59,188 nucleotides of DNA, taken from assembly GCA_934402515.1 (NCBI GenBank), contig CAKRTZ010000007.1, positions 1 through 59,188 of the forward strand. Direction: 5' to 3'. Below, in pieces: positions 52,146 through 59,188 of the stretch (its first letter is position 1; every line of letters starts with the position of its first letter). The notes under the pieces are model-generated. The model did no database searches. It had not been told where the DNA came from and saw only the letters and a list, made by a program, of their open reading frames with translations. Made by a program: the position numbers and the translations under genes. The DNA comes from an uncultured Lachnospiraceae bacterium. Its GTDB lineage: Bacteria > Bacillota > Clostridia > Lachnospirales > Lachnospiraceae.

Positions 52146-52928
52146 ATGGAAAAAGAAGCAAAATATGCATTGTTAATCGATGCAGATAATATTTCACCCA
52201 AATATCTTGATACGATTTTGAGTGAGGCCAAAGAATTTGGAAATATTACCATCCGCAGAAGCTACGGGGACTGGACGGATCCGGCAAAAGCCTCCTGGAA
52301 AGAGGTGCTGTTGGAAAATTCCATTTCTCCCATCCAACAGTATACCTACACCACAGGGAAAAATTCTTCGGACTCAGCCATGATCATTGATGCCATGGAT
52401 ATTCTGTATGGCAATGCCATCGATGGTTTTATTCTGGCTTCCTCTGACAGTGACTTTACCCGGCTGGCCATGCGCTTGCGGGAATCCGGACGGGACATTA
52501 TCGGCATGGGGGAGAGTAAAACTCCGGCGGCTTTTGTCAAAGCCTGCCGTGTGTTTAAGACGCTGGATGTCCTGTATAATGCCACTCACCCCAAGAAAAA
52601 GAAAACCCGGAAGAAGAACGGCAGTTCCAATGTGAAAGAGACTGAGAAGGAACTGCTGGAGAAGGAGCCAGAGGTGGCACCGATTACCAGTATTGACGAA
52701 ATCCATGATTTCCTCATTGACCTGGTGGACGCCAAGGCGGACGAGGACGGCTGGATGTACCTGGGCGAATTGGGGAATAATCTGATGAAACAGTATCCGG
52801 ATTTTGACTGCCGGAACTATGGTTATAAGAAATTGATTGAATTTGTGAAAAACTGCCCTAGACTTGAGGTAAAAAGCGAGCGTACCGACCACGGCAGAGC
52901 AAAATTAATCTATGTAAAACTGGTTTGA
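52146..52928 (+). CDS. NYN-domain RNase-like protein with OST-HTH/LOTUS domain
   Basis: A 260-residue protein. Residues 6-145 are a NYN (PIN-like, LabA/DUF88) domain: YALLIDADNISPKYL, GKNSSDSAMIIDAMDIL and ILASSDSDFTRLAMRLRESG supply the acidic metal residues. A lysine-rich linker (PKKKKTRKKNGSS) leads to an OST-HTH/LOTUS domain (about 178-260; GWMYLGELGNNLMKQYPDF, YGYKKLIEFVKNC). This pairing is seen in predicted RNA-processing proteins; the target RNA is unknown. It is a single gene. Confidence 0.9.
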   Translation: MEKEAKYALLIDADNISPKYLDTILSEAKEFGNITIRRSYGDWTDPAKASWKEVLLENSISPIQQYTYTTGKNSSDSAMIIDAMDILYGNAIDGFILASSDSDFTRLAMRLRESGRDIIGMGESKTPAAFVKACRVFKTLDVLYNATHPKKKKTRKKNGSSNVKETEKELLEKEPEVAPITSIDEIHDFLIDLVDAKADEDGWMYLGELGNNLMKQYPDFDCRNYGYKKLIEFVKNCPRLEVKSERTDHGRAKLIYVKLV

Positions 52929-52959
52929 TAAAATTTTTTAAAAAATTGCAAAAAAAGAC

Positions 52960-52988
52960 TTGATTTATTTCGGATGTTCCGATATAAT
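52960..52988 (+). promoter_or_regulatory. Promoter of tRNA-Pro
   Basis: TTGATT (52960-52965), a 17-base spacer, and a perfect TATAAT (52983-52988), 13 bases before the tRNA. Confidence 0.85.
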
Positions 52989-53000
52989 AAATTTCGTTGT

Positions 53001-53075
53001 CGGGGTGTGGCTCAGTTTGGCTAGAGCGCTACCTTAGGGAGGTAGAGGTCGCAAGTTCGAATCTTGTCACTCCGA
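53001..53075 (+). tRNA. tRNA-Pro (anticodon AGG)
   Basis: All four stems fold: acceptor CGGGGTG with CACTCCG (one G-U pair), D stem GCTC/GAGC, anticodon stem CTACC/GGTAG around the loop TTAGGGA, and T stem GCAAG/CTTGT with loop TTCGAAT. The anticodon is AGG, with G37 and the C1-G72 pair typical of tRNA-Pro. CCA is not encoded (ATT follows). The gene stands alone between its own promoter and terminator. Confidence 0.95.
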
Positions 53076-53079
53076 TTAG

Positions 53080-53112
53080 AAAAATCCATTTCATTTTGAA
53101 ATGGATTTTTTT
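53080..53112 (+). terminator. Terminator after tRNA-Pro
   Basis: A perfect 13-bp stem, AAAAATCCATTTC with GAAATGGATTTTT, loop ATTTT, followed by more T. Confidence 0.9.
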
Positions 53113-53181
53113 GATATATAAGAAATTATTTGAAACAGCGAAATTTTTGATACGGCGTTATGCCGGAAAACGGAGATCATG

Positions 53182-54717
53182 ATGAAGGAAAATAACGGAA
53201 AACCTGCCATAAAAAAAGAAAATAACCGGAACATTGGAAATCAATCAAAAACCCGGTCAAAGAATACGCTTTGTCCTGCAGCAGGAAAATGCGGAGGCTG
53301 CAGTATGCTGGCGACTCCTTACAAAGAGCAGCTTGCCAGAAAACAGAAAATGGTGGAGGATTTGCTGCGCCCTTATGGAAAAGTGGAACCGATTCTGGGC
53401 ATGAAACAGCCGGAGCATTACCGTCATAAGGTGCATGCGGTTTATGCCTACGACAAGCGAAGGGGTGTCTACCATGGCAATTATGAGGAAAAGACCCACC
53501 GTGTAGTACCGGTGGAAAGCTGTCTGTTAGAAAATGAGAAGGCGGATGCCATTTTCTGTACCATTGATGAATTGGCGAAATCCTTTAAAATCAGAGCTTA
53601 CGATGAAGACACAGGCTATGGTCTGCTTCGCCATGTATTGATTCGCGTGGGACATGCCACCGGCCAGATTCTGGTGGTGCTGGTGTTGGGATCTCCCATT
53701 TTACCTTCCAAAAATAACTTTGTGAAGGCGCTGTGCAAGCGCCACCCGGAGATTACCTCCATTGTATTAAATGTGAATGACAAAGCTACCAGCATGGTAC
53801 TGGGGGAGAAAGAGCATGTGCTGTACGGTAAGGGTTATATTGAGGACGAGATTTGCGGCTATACCTTCCGCATTTCCCCGAAATCCTTTTACCAGGTAAA
53901 TCCGGCGCAGACCGAAGTGCTATATCGGAAAGCCATGGAATATGCGGCTCTCACAGGAAAGGAAACAGTGTTGGATGCCTACTGTGGCACAGGAACCATC
54001 GGCATCGTAGCCAGTGAAAAGTCTAGAAAAGTGCTTGGAGTGGAACTGAATAAGGACGCTGTCCGGGATGCGGTAATGAATGCGAAAACCAACGGTGTGA
54101 AAAACATTCAGTTCTATCAGAAGGACGCGGGACAATTTGCCATCCAGCTTGCAGAAAGCGGAGAAAAGGTGGATGTGGTCATGATGGATCCACCCCGCAG
54201 TGGCTCCGATGAAACCTTCCTTTCCTGCATCGCCAAGCTGTCCCCCAACCGGATTGTATACATTTCCTGCAACCCGGAGACACTGGCAAGAGATTTGAAA
54301 TATTTGAAGAAGTTGGGCTATCGCATGGTAAAGGCAACACCCTGCGACCTTTTCCCGTATACGACACATGTGGAGACGGTGGTACTGCTTTCCCACAAAA
54401 AGCCAGACGGACATATCAATGTAAAAGTTGAGTTTGGTGAGGGTGAGGGAAAAGTTCCGCTTGATAATATCGCTAAAAGAGCCGAAGAATACAAGCCCAA
54501 GGAACGAGTGACCTACAAAATGATAAAGGAGTACATAGAAGCAAAATATGGCTTCAAAGTACATACCGCATATATCGCAGAGGTAAAGAGAGATTTAGGC
54601 TTGCCAATGTATGATGCTCCTAATGCGGTAGAAGAATTGAAACAGCCGAGGAAGCATCCGACAGCGGAGAAAGTGGAAGCGATAAAGGATGCCTTAAGAT
54701 ATTTTGAGGTTATTTAG
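53182..54717 (+). CDS. rlmD: 23S rRNA (uracil-5)-methyltransferase RlmD with extra C-terminal module
   Basis: A 511-residue RNA methyltransferase (RumA). Residues about 25-40 hold cysteines for the iron-sulfur cluster (CPAAGKCGGCSM). Then come FYQVNPAQTEVLY, the SAM site DAYCGTGTIGI, MMDPPRSG, and the catalytic YISCNPETLARDL. The normal enzyme ends soon after HVETVVLLS (54367-54393). Here about 105 further residues follow, beginning GHINVKVEFGEGEGKVP and ending AIKDALRYFEVI. This looks like a separate small helical domain, probably brought in by integration at the gene's 3' end. Start 53182 is better spaced from GGAG than 53179. Confidence 0.9.
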   Translation: MKENNGKPAIKKENNRNIGNQSKTRSKNTLCPAAGKCGGCSMLATPYKEQLARKQKMVEDLLRPYGKVEPILGMKQPEHYRHKVHAVYAYDKRRGVYHGNYEEKTHRVVPVESCLLENEKADAIFCTIDELAKSFKIRAYDEDTGYGLLRHVLIRVGHATGQILVVLVLGSPILPSKNNFVKALCKRHPEITSIVLNVNDKATSMVLGEKEHVLYGKGYIEDEICGYTFRISPKSFYQVNPAQTEVLYRKAMEYAALTGKETVLDAYCGTGTIGIVASEKSRKVLGVELNKDAVRDAVMNAKTNGVKNIQFYQKDAGQFAIQLAESGEKVDVVMMDPPRSGSDETFLSCIAKLSPNRIVYISCNPETLARDLKYLKKLGYRMVKATPCDLFPYTTHVETVVLLSHKKPDGHINVKVEFGEGEGKVPLDNIAKRAEEYKPKERVTYKMIKEYIEAKYGFKVHTAYIAEVKRDLGLPMYDAPNAVEELKQPRKHPTAEKVEAIKDALRYFEVI

Positions 54718-54732
54718 AGTAGGTGCTATAGA
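54704..54732 (+). promoter_or_regulatory. Putative promoter of the STAND-radical SAM operon
   Basis: TTGAGG (54704-54709) with a 17-base spacer and TATAGA (54727-54732). The -35 lies in the last codons of the rlmD C-terminal module, so the module may carry the promoter for the cargo genes. Confidence 0.5.
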
Positions 54733-54770
54733 GAGGAAGGATTTTATAACTAAGGAGAAGGGGGAATAAA

Positions 54771-57035
54771 ATGGATATAATAATGCAAGCAGATAAGCAT
54801 CTTTCATCTGTATCAATATCTAAACCTGAAGATACATTATCCTGTTCTTCTGTAATCGATTTTCTTAGTGGATTAAGTGATACTATTCAGAACTTATGGT
54901 GGCTTTTTATACTTATATTTACGGTACTTGTTCTTATAGTTGCGCTTTTCTCAATTCGGAGAAAGGCTAACAAGTTTACCAATAAACAGATTGATCGCTT
55001 GATTAAAGACGGAAAATATATTCCAGGCATTTTTGTAGAGTTAAATGAAAGCAAAGAGGTATTGAGGTATTTTATTTATAGAAAGAGATGGAAAAAACGA
55101 TTAGTTCAAAATTTTAACTTAGTATATGCTAATGCTTATGGTGATATTTTGAGAAAAGCATATAAGAATCCAAATGTACGCTATAAGCTTAGTAGGAAAA
55201 CTTCGTTAGAAAAAATTGAAAAAGCAACGAAATCGGCATTTGATTTACATAATAATTTCAATAGGTCTAAAGTGGAGTTCAAGTCGGCCTATAAAGAATC
55301 ACAAGTTCTTTTTGAAATATTGCAATATCCTTATACTGATATATTAAGGAACGTATACCAATGTAGTAAGGCTGCTAATAAGAAGTATTTTATCCTTACT
55401 GGTAGCGCAGGAAATGGTAAAACAAATTTACTATGTAGTATAAGTGAATTATTGATGAACCTTAAGGAACCCATTATATTTTTTAATGCTAGGGATATTG
55501 AGGGAGATGTTTTATCGTTTTTATTCTGTGAATTAAAACTTCCAGATATATATAAGAAGCATAAAAATATGTACCTTTATCTGGCAAATTTACTGTTGAC
55601 TATTCAGCATAAACATCTTTTTATAATTGTTGATGCAATAAATGAAAATGATAGCGAAGGGTTTGGTAGCAATATCGCTGAATTTATTAATGAAATTACT
55701 AAATATAGTAGGATAAATATTATTGTGTCTTGTAGAAATGAGTATTATAAAGAACGTTTTAGGAAACATCTTGTTGAAAATGTTGATATACCAGCATTTG
55801 AATTTGATTTAAAGGAGCAACATTATACGCCTGCTGCAATTAATCAGATTATTAAGGCATACAGTAAATATTTTAATTATAGTGGAAATATTTCTCCTAC
55901 TGTACGTAATGTACTCAGTGAGCAATTATTGTTGTTGCGAATATTTTTTGAAGTAAATAATGGAAGTGATGTAGATGCATATTCAATTCGAAAACACGAA
56001 ATATATGCTCAGTATATTGAAGTAATAAGGAAGAGTAGCGGTGATAATATCGTAAAGGTACTTAATGCAGTGGCGGATTTCATGATAAAAAATGAGAAAT
56101 ATGATGAGATAAATTTATCTGATATGGAAAATGCAGGAATTACTCCAGATGTGATAAAGGAAACAATAGACAGCAGTATTCTGCTCAGTAAGAAGTTGGT
56201 TTTTCATGATGGGACGATTGCCAGAAATGAACATGAAGTCGTATATTTTGTTTTTGATGAGATGAGAGATTATTATCTTGCACGACGAATCTTGTTAAGG
56301 AATATGTCAGTAGACAATGTAAATGGTGAAGCAGTTCTGGAAAAGTTAAGACAACTAAAAGCAATGGGAGCATCCTGTGCAGAAGGGGTTATTCATTATT
56401 GTTATGTTTTTTTTAGAACGGATGAAGTAGTTGCAAAATTAGGACAGACAGATAAAATATGTAATGCCATTCTTAATTTATACCGTATTCCAGAACATAG
56501 AGAAAAAAAGTCATATTGGCACATGCACCACAGGGAAGAACTTCAAAATCTGGGATTAAGAATTATCTTAACATCTGGTATTGAATTGTCTAATTTTGAA
56601 ATTTCATATATTCAAGATTGTTTAAGGAAAGATCCATATGAAGATGGTGGAATATTATTTGATATAATGTTAGATGGAACACTTTATGGCGGTATATACA
56701 ATCTTGATATGTATTTAGACATCTTGCTTGGATTAAAAAATAAAGATGCAATTCTTAATGCATTTCATAAGATCAATGCACGTAATAGTAGGGATGATCG
56801 TTTTATCCCAGAAGATTTCATCCAATATTATATTGCATTGGAAGATTCGGGAAAACAATTGCAGATTCAAAAGATTGCTGAATTATATCTGTTGTGTTTT
56901 GAATTATATGATGTAGCGGTGCAGGAAGAACTCGAAGACTTTTTCTACAATTTACCTACACATGATAAGATTCAAAGTGAGATGAAATTTAAAATAAGAG
57001 AAGCTTGTGGTTTAGAGGTAAGTGATTATGAATGA
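54771..57035 (+). CDS. Membrane-anchored STAND/NACHT-type NTPase (754 aa)
   Basis: One N-terminal membrane helix (about 42-60, LWWLFILIFTVLVLIVALF), a basic linker of about 140 residues, then a STAND-class P-loop ATPase: Walker A GSAGNGKTN (residues 211-219), Walker B FIIVDAINEND with Asp288, and sensor-like IIVSCRNEYY. The C-terminal 350 residues are helical repeats with no named family. STAND proteins are oligomerising switches, often in anti-phage defence. The gene is clearly more AT-rich than the neighbouring core genes and leads a four-gene operon. It overlaps the next gene by eight bases. Confidence 0.8.
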   Translation: MDIIMQADKHLSSVSISKPEDTLSCSSVIDFLSGLSDTIQNLWWLFILIFTVLVLIVALFSIRRKANKFTNKQIDRLIKDGKYIPGIFVELNESKEVLRYFIYRKRWKKRLVQNFNLVYANAYGDILRKAYKNPNVRYKLSRKTSLEKIEKATKSAFDLHNNFNRSKVEFKSAYKESQVLFEILQYPYTDILRNVYQCSKAANKKYFILTGSAGNGKTNLLCSISELLMNLKEPIIFFNARDIEGDVLSFLFCELKLPDIYKKHKNMYLYLANLLLTIQHKHLFIIVDAINENDSEGFGSNIAEFINEITKYSRINIIVSCRNEYYKERFRKHLVENVDIPAFEFDLKEQHYTPAAINQIIKAYSKYFNYSGNISPTVRNVLSEQLLLLRIFFEVNNGSDVDAYSIRKHEIYAQYIEVIRKSSGDNIVKVLNAVADFMIKNEKYDEINLSDMENAGITPDVIKETIDSSILLSKKLVFHDGTIARNEHEVVYFVFDEMRDYYLARRILLRNMSVDNVNGEAVLEKLRQLKAMGASCAEGVIHYCYVFFRTDEVVAKLGQTDKICNAILNLYRIPEHREKKSYWHMHHREELQNLGLRIILTSGIELSNFEISYIQDCLRKDPYEDGGILFDIMLDGTLYGGIYNLDMYLDILLGLKNKDAILNAFHKINARNSRDDRFIPEDFIQYYIALEDSGKQLQIQKIAELYLLCFELYDVAVQEELEDFFYNLPTHDKIQSEMKFKIREACGLEVSDYE

Positions 57036-57447
57036 AGCATCATGTTATAAGATAAATGGGAGAATTTACTTCCGTCAAAAGGATATACCACCTAAAGAGA
57101 AAGTAATGAAAACTTTGGGAGTAAAGAAAAAAAAGTATGCAGGAAATATGATTTCTAGAATGTATGATTATTATTTTCAAGGTGCAATCAACTTTAGAAG
57201 GGAATATAGAAAGTATTACCGAAAAGAATTTTGTTCTCTAGAAAAATTTATAGAAGAACATTTTAATATTGAATGTGACGATGCTAAAAAGCTGGCTGAA
57301 GGTAATTATTCTATGAAAGAGTGCTCACGTCGTTCCATTGAAAGAAATATAGAAACGCTCAATTATGATGAGTATATTAAAAATGCTTTTTCAAAAGCAG
57401 TAGGAGGATTGGAAGATGAAGATCAGGATGGGATTTATTACGAATAG
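57028..57447 (+). CDS. Small basic hypothetical protein of the STAND operon (139 aa)
   Basis: No family recognised. The N-terminus (SCYKINGRIYFRQKDIPP) leads to a Lys/Arg/Tyr-rich helical region (MISRMYDYYFQGAINFRREY), with an acidic tail (LEDEDQDGIYYE). The ATG at 57028 lies eight bases after AGAGGT inside the NTPase gene. The 3' end overlaps the next gene by 32 bases, so production of the operon's proteins is coupled. It might bind nucleic acid, but this is only suggested by charge. Confidence 0.65.
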   Translation: MNEASCYKINGRIYFRQKDIPPKEKVMKTLGVKKKKYAGNMISRMYDYYFQGAINFRREYRKYYRKEFCSLEKFIEEHFNIECDDAKKLAEGNYSMKECSRRSIERNIETLNYDEYIKNAFSKAVGGLEDEDQDGIYYE

Positions 57448-57808
57448 TTCTTCTACGAATTTCCTTATTATATCAAAAGAAGAATTAACGGAAGAGTATT
57501 TGTTTAAGAAACTAGGTTTTGTTCAGGGTGGTGTGCTGGAAGAACAAGGACGACAATTATGTAGTAGTATTATGGACGCTATTAATGGCGGCTTACGATA
57601 TTATGACTATGACACACCTACCTATGAATCTATAAAAGAAGTTTTCGGCGATAAATCAGCAATGATATTTGAAAGAAAAGAAGGCTATCATGCATACTGG
57701 GGATATACAAGTAGTGATGATTCACCGATAATACAGTTTTTTACTACAGATAGTTTTGAAATAGAGGACAAGGACTTTTATCTTAATGGTAGAGCTTGTG
57801 TGTGGTAA
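57416..57808 (+). CDS. Protein with N-terminal GFITNSSSTNF motif (130 aa), possible radical SAM substrate
   Basis: The protein begins MKIRMGFITNSSSTNFLIIS. A similar start (M-K-x-R-x-G-F-V/I-S/T-N-S-S-S-S/T-x-F) recurs, as I recall it, in many uncharacterised bacterial and phage proteins. The rest is acidic and aromatic with no named domain (YHAYWGYTSSDDSPI). AGGAGG eight bases before the ATG supports this start, although the frame overlaps the previous gene. The radical SAM gene follows after two bases, so this protein or its Asn/Ser/Thr-rich start may be the modified substrate. Confidence 0.68.
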   Translation: MKIRMGFITNSSSTNFLIISKEELTEEYLFKKLGFVQGGVLEEQGRQLCSSIMDAINGGLRYYDYDTPTYESIKEVFGDKSAMIFERKEGYHAYWGYTSSDDSPIIQFFTTDSFEIEDKDFYLNGRACVW

Positions 57809-57810
57809 AG

Positions 57811-58863
57811 ATGATTATTTATAAGGATAAAGTTTTTGATTTTTTTGAAATTTTTAACGAAGATAATGGCACTTTATTTCGAAGTGATATAAATGGTGTT
57901 GATCCAGTGATGAGATCATTTCCGGAATTACTTGACGTAGGAATCATGGGACATTGTGATAGTGGTGAATACTGTAGAAGGGCGGGGATCGATTGCTATC
58001 AAAAAGGCGTTACAGTAAATGCTCCACATATGTCATATGATAGCTTTCTTAAAATTGTGAAACAAGCAACTGGTAAAACTTTTCAAATTGCTTTAGGTGG
58101 TGCTGGAGACCCGAATAAACATCCTCAATTTGAAGAAATATTGAAATCTTGTAGAGCATATAGAATTGTTCCTAATATAACAACAAGCGGTTTTCTAATG
58201 AAGGATAATGAAATTGAATTGATAAAAAAATATTGTGGAGCGGTTGCAGTATCTTGGTATTCACGCTTAATAGATAAAAAGGAAAGCAATCAAGAAACTA
58301 TAAATGCTGTAGAACAATTAATAAAGTGTGGTTGTACTACAAATATTCATTATGTTGTATCTAAAGACACTATTGATGAGGCGATAATAAGGCTGGAGAA
58401 TGATTTGTTTCCAAAAGGAGTCAACGCAGTTGTGTTTATTTTATATAAACCTGTAGGTAATGGTATAGTAGAAAAAACATTAGAGAGTACAGATGATCGA
58501 ATTGAAAAATTCCTTTCTCTTGCAACGAAGATGAAGTATTCTTACAAAGTTGGATTTGATACATGTTTTACACCAGCAATATTAAGATGGGCATATACTG
58601 TTCCGAAAACTTGTATAGATGCTTGTGAGGCAGCAACTTTTTCTATGTATATAGATAGTCAAATGAATTGTTACCCTTGTTCATTTGGTATATGGGATAA
58701 AAGTGTATCTGAGTCATTGAGTGATAAAACGTTGCGAGAAATTTGGTTAGGCGAAAAATTTGCTACATTTAGAAATTGGAAGAAAGAAAAGTGTACTAAT
58801 TGTAACCAACAGGTATTTTGCCAAGGCGGTTGTAGAATAAGAGTGAATATAGATTTGTGTTAA
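57811..58863 (+). CDS. Radical SAM/SPASM domain protein with unusual cysteine spacing
   Basis: A 350-residue radical SAM enzyme. The cluster-binding region is GIMGHCDSGEYCRRAGIDCYQ, with Cys49, Cys55 and Cys62 spaced C-x5-C-x6-C, not the usual C-x3-C-x2-C. The core motifs GGAGDPNKHPQFEEIL and NITTSGFL support the fold. The C-terminus is a SPASM-type region (YPCSFGIWDKSVSESL, CTNCNQQVFCQGGCRI) for auxiliary clusters. SPASM enzymes commonly modify peptides or proteins. The ATG at 57811 has a weak ribosome site, so translation is probably coupled to the preceding gene. AT-rich like its neighbours. Confidence 0.82.
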   Translation: MIIYKDKVFDFFEIFNEDNGTLFRSDINGVDPVMRSFPELLDVGIMGHCDSGEYCRRAGIDCYQKGVTVNAPHMSYDSFLKIVKQATGKTFQIALGGAGDPNKHPQFEEILKSCRAYRIVPNITTSGFLMKDNEIELIKKYCGAVAVSWYSRLIDKKESNQETINAVEQLIKCGCTTNIHYVVSKDTIDEAIIRLENDLFPKGVNAVVFILYKPVGNGIVEKTLESTDDRIEKFLSLATKMKYSYKVGFDTCFTPAILRWAYTVPKTCIDACEAATFSMYIDSQMNCYPCSFGIWDKSVSESLSDKTLREIWLGEKFATFRNWKKEKCTNCNQQVFCQGGCRIRVNIDLC

Positions 58864-59066
58864 AAAATGCAAATATTAATTGGAAATTATATTGCCAGAT
58901 TACTGTTATGTAAAGGCGTGATATAATTTTTAATATGGTAGAAGAATATCTGAGTAGCAAATATGTTTAATCAGCTATATCTTTGTGGGAAAAGGTTTGT
59001 ATGGGCGGTATTAGTACTATATAAATGTTGCTGATATTCCTGTGATTTTGTGGGGATATGTTTTAA
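58864..59066. other. AT-rich gene-free segment at the right end of the cargo
   Basis: No convincing gene. A promoter-like pair, TTACTG (58900-58905) and TATAAT (58922-58927) with a 16-base spacer, points rightwards. A micro-frame of 11 codons starts at 58935 without a ribosome site. No terminator hairpin is seen after the radical SAM gene. Confidence 0.5.
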
Positions 59067-59188
59067 TTTGGTGCTCACGTTGAGACAGTATGTTTATTGT
59101 CCAAACTCCACGAAGCGAAGCATCATGTGAATGTGAGACTGGATATGGATGAACTGGATTTGACATCTGCGGAGAGTAAGGCAACCTA
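59067..59188 (+). pseudogene. Start-less second copy of an rlmD 3' end (runs off the window)
   Basis: Directly after an in-frame TAA (59064-59066) the frame reads FGAHVETVCLLS, then KLHEAKHHVNVRLDMDEL and LTSAESKAT to the window end. HVETVCLLS matches HVETVVLLS of rlmD (54367-54393). The following residues resemble the RlmD C-terminal module (HVNVRL against HINVKV) but are a different variant. No start codon or methyltransferase domain precedes it. It is best read as a displaced rlmD tail, or the left end of another element, 4.7 kb from the first copy. Confidence 0.75.

Noticed and set aside
54394..54717. RlmD tail as a frameshift or read-through artefact
   Set aside because: The extension is in frame, well composed, and has a homologous module at the right end of the window, so it is a real coding module.
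58935..58970. Micro-frame of 11 codons after the radical SAM gene as a RiPP precursor
   Set aside because: No ribosome site and no core-like features; too short to support.

Overview
The window reads as chromosomal DNA of a Gram-positive anaerobe of the Lachnospiraceae (Blautia/Dorea/Roseburia-like). This is an inference from Firmicutes gene content (T-box before thrS, infC-rpmI-rplT, ComEA/ComEC, SpoVA-type protein, DegV, DUF1540), strong AGGAGG ribosome binding sites, dense co-directional operons and moderate GC. Most of it is core genome; the right end (about 54.4-59.2 kb) is an AT-rich accessory insert.

Layout. 0-5 kb: tail of an ABC exporter gene, a TraX-family membrane protein, a beta-CASP metallo-hydrolase, dihydrofolate reductase and nagA. 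5-12 kb: a heterodimeric ABC exporter with one degenerate ATPase site, then RidA, a shikimate-kinase-like protein, an EamA transporter and a SpoVAE-type protein. 12-14.4 kb: DegV, an orphan LytTR response regulator and DUF1294. 14.4-21 kb: arginine biosynthesis, with argG divergent from GNAT-argJ-argB-argD, ARG-box-like operators between them, and a solute-binding protein at the end. 21-28 kb: a DMT transporter, then comEA, a two-component pair, a GerMN lipoprotein and comEC. 28-28.5 kb: seven units of a 63-64 bp repeat. 28.5-36.4 kb: a nuclease-like protein, DUF1653, 5'-nucleotidase, mutY, a glycosyltransferase, a LysR regulator, holA and a SEC-C protein. 36.5-38.4 kb: a BTAD (SARP-like) regulator with a degenerate GGDEF-like C-terminus and two related small proteins, the second preceded by an 11-bp direct repeat of the SARP-operator type. 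38.5-46 kb: T-box-thrS, DUF1540, a membrane-bound LuxR regulator with a secreted protein, and infC (AUU start) with rpmI and rplT behind an attenuator-like leader. 46-53 kb: pepD, HtrA, an AlgI/AlgJ-like O-acetylation pair, a NYN/OST-HTH protein and tRNA-Pro(AGG). 53-54.7 kb: rlmD (rumA).

The most interesting part is the right end. rlmD carries an extra C-terminal module of about 100 residues. About 4.7 kb downstream, just before the window ends, a second start-less copy of the rlmD 3' end appears: HVETVCLLS followed by a different but related module. The two copies look like the junctions of an integrative element, or of successive elements, targeting the HVETV-LLS codons of rlmD. Between them lies an AT-rich, translationally coupled four-gene operon: a membrane-anchored STAND/NACHT-type NTPase, a small basic protein, a small protein beginning with a GFITNSSSTNF motif, and a radical SAM/SPASM protein with unusual cysteine spacing. 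I know of no described system with this composition. It is a candidate defence or peptide-modification cassette.

All calls rest on reading the sequence and on recalled family knowledge; no searches were run.
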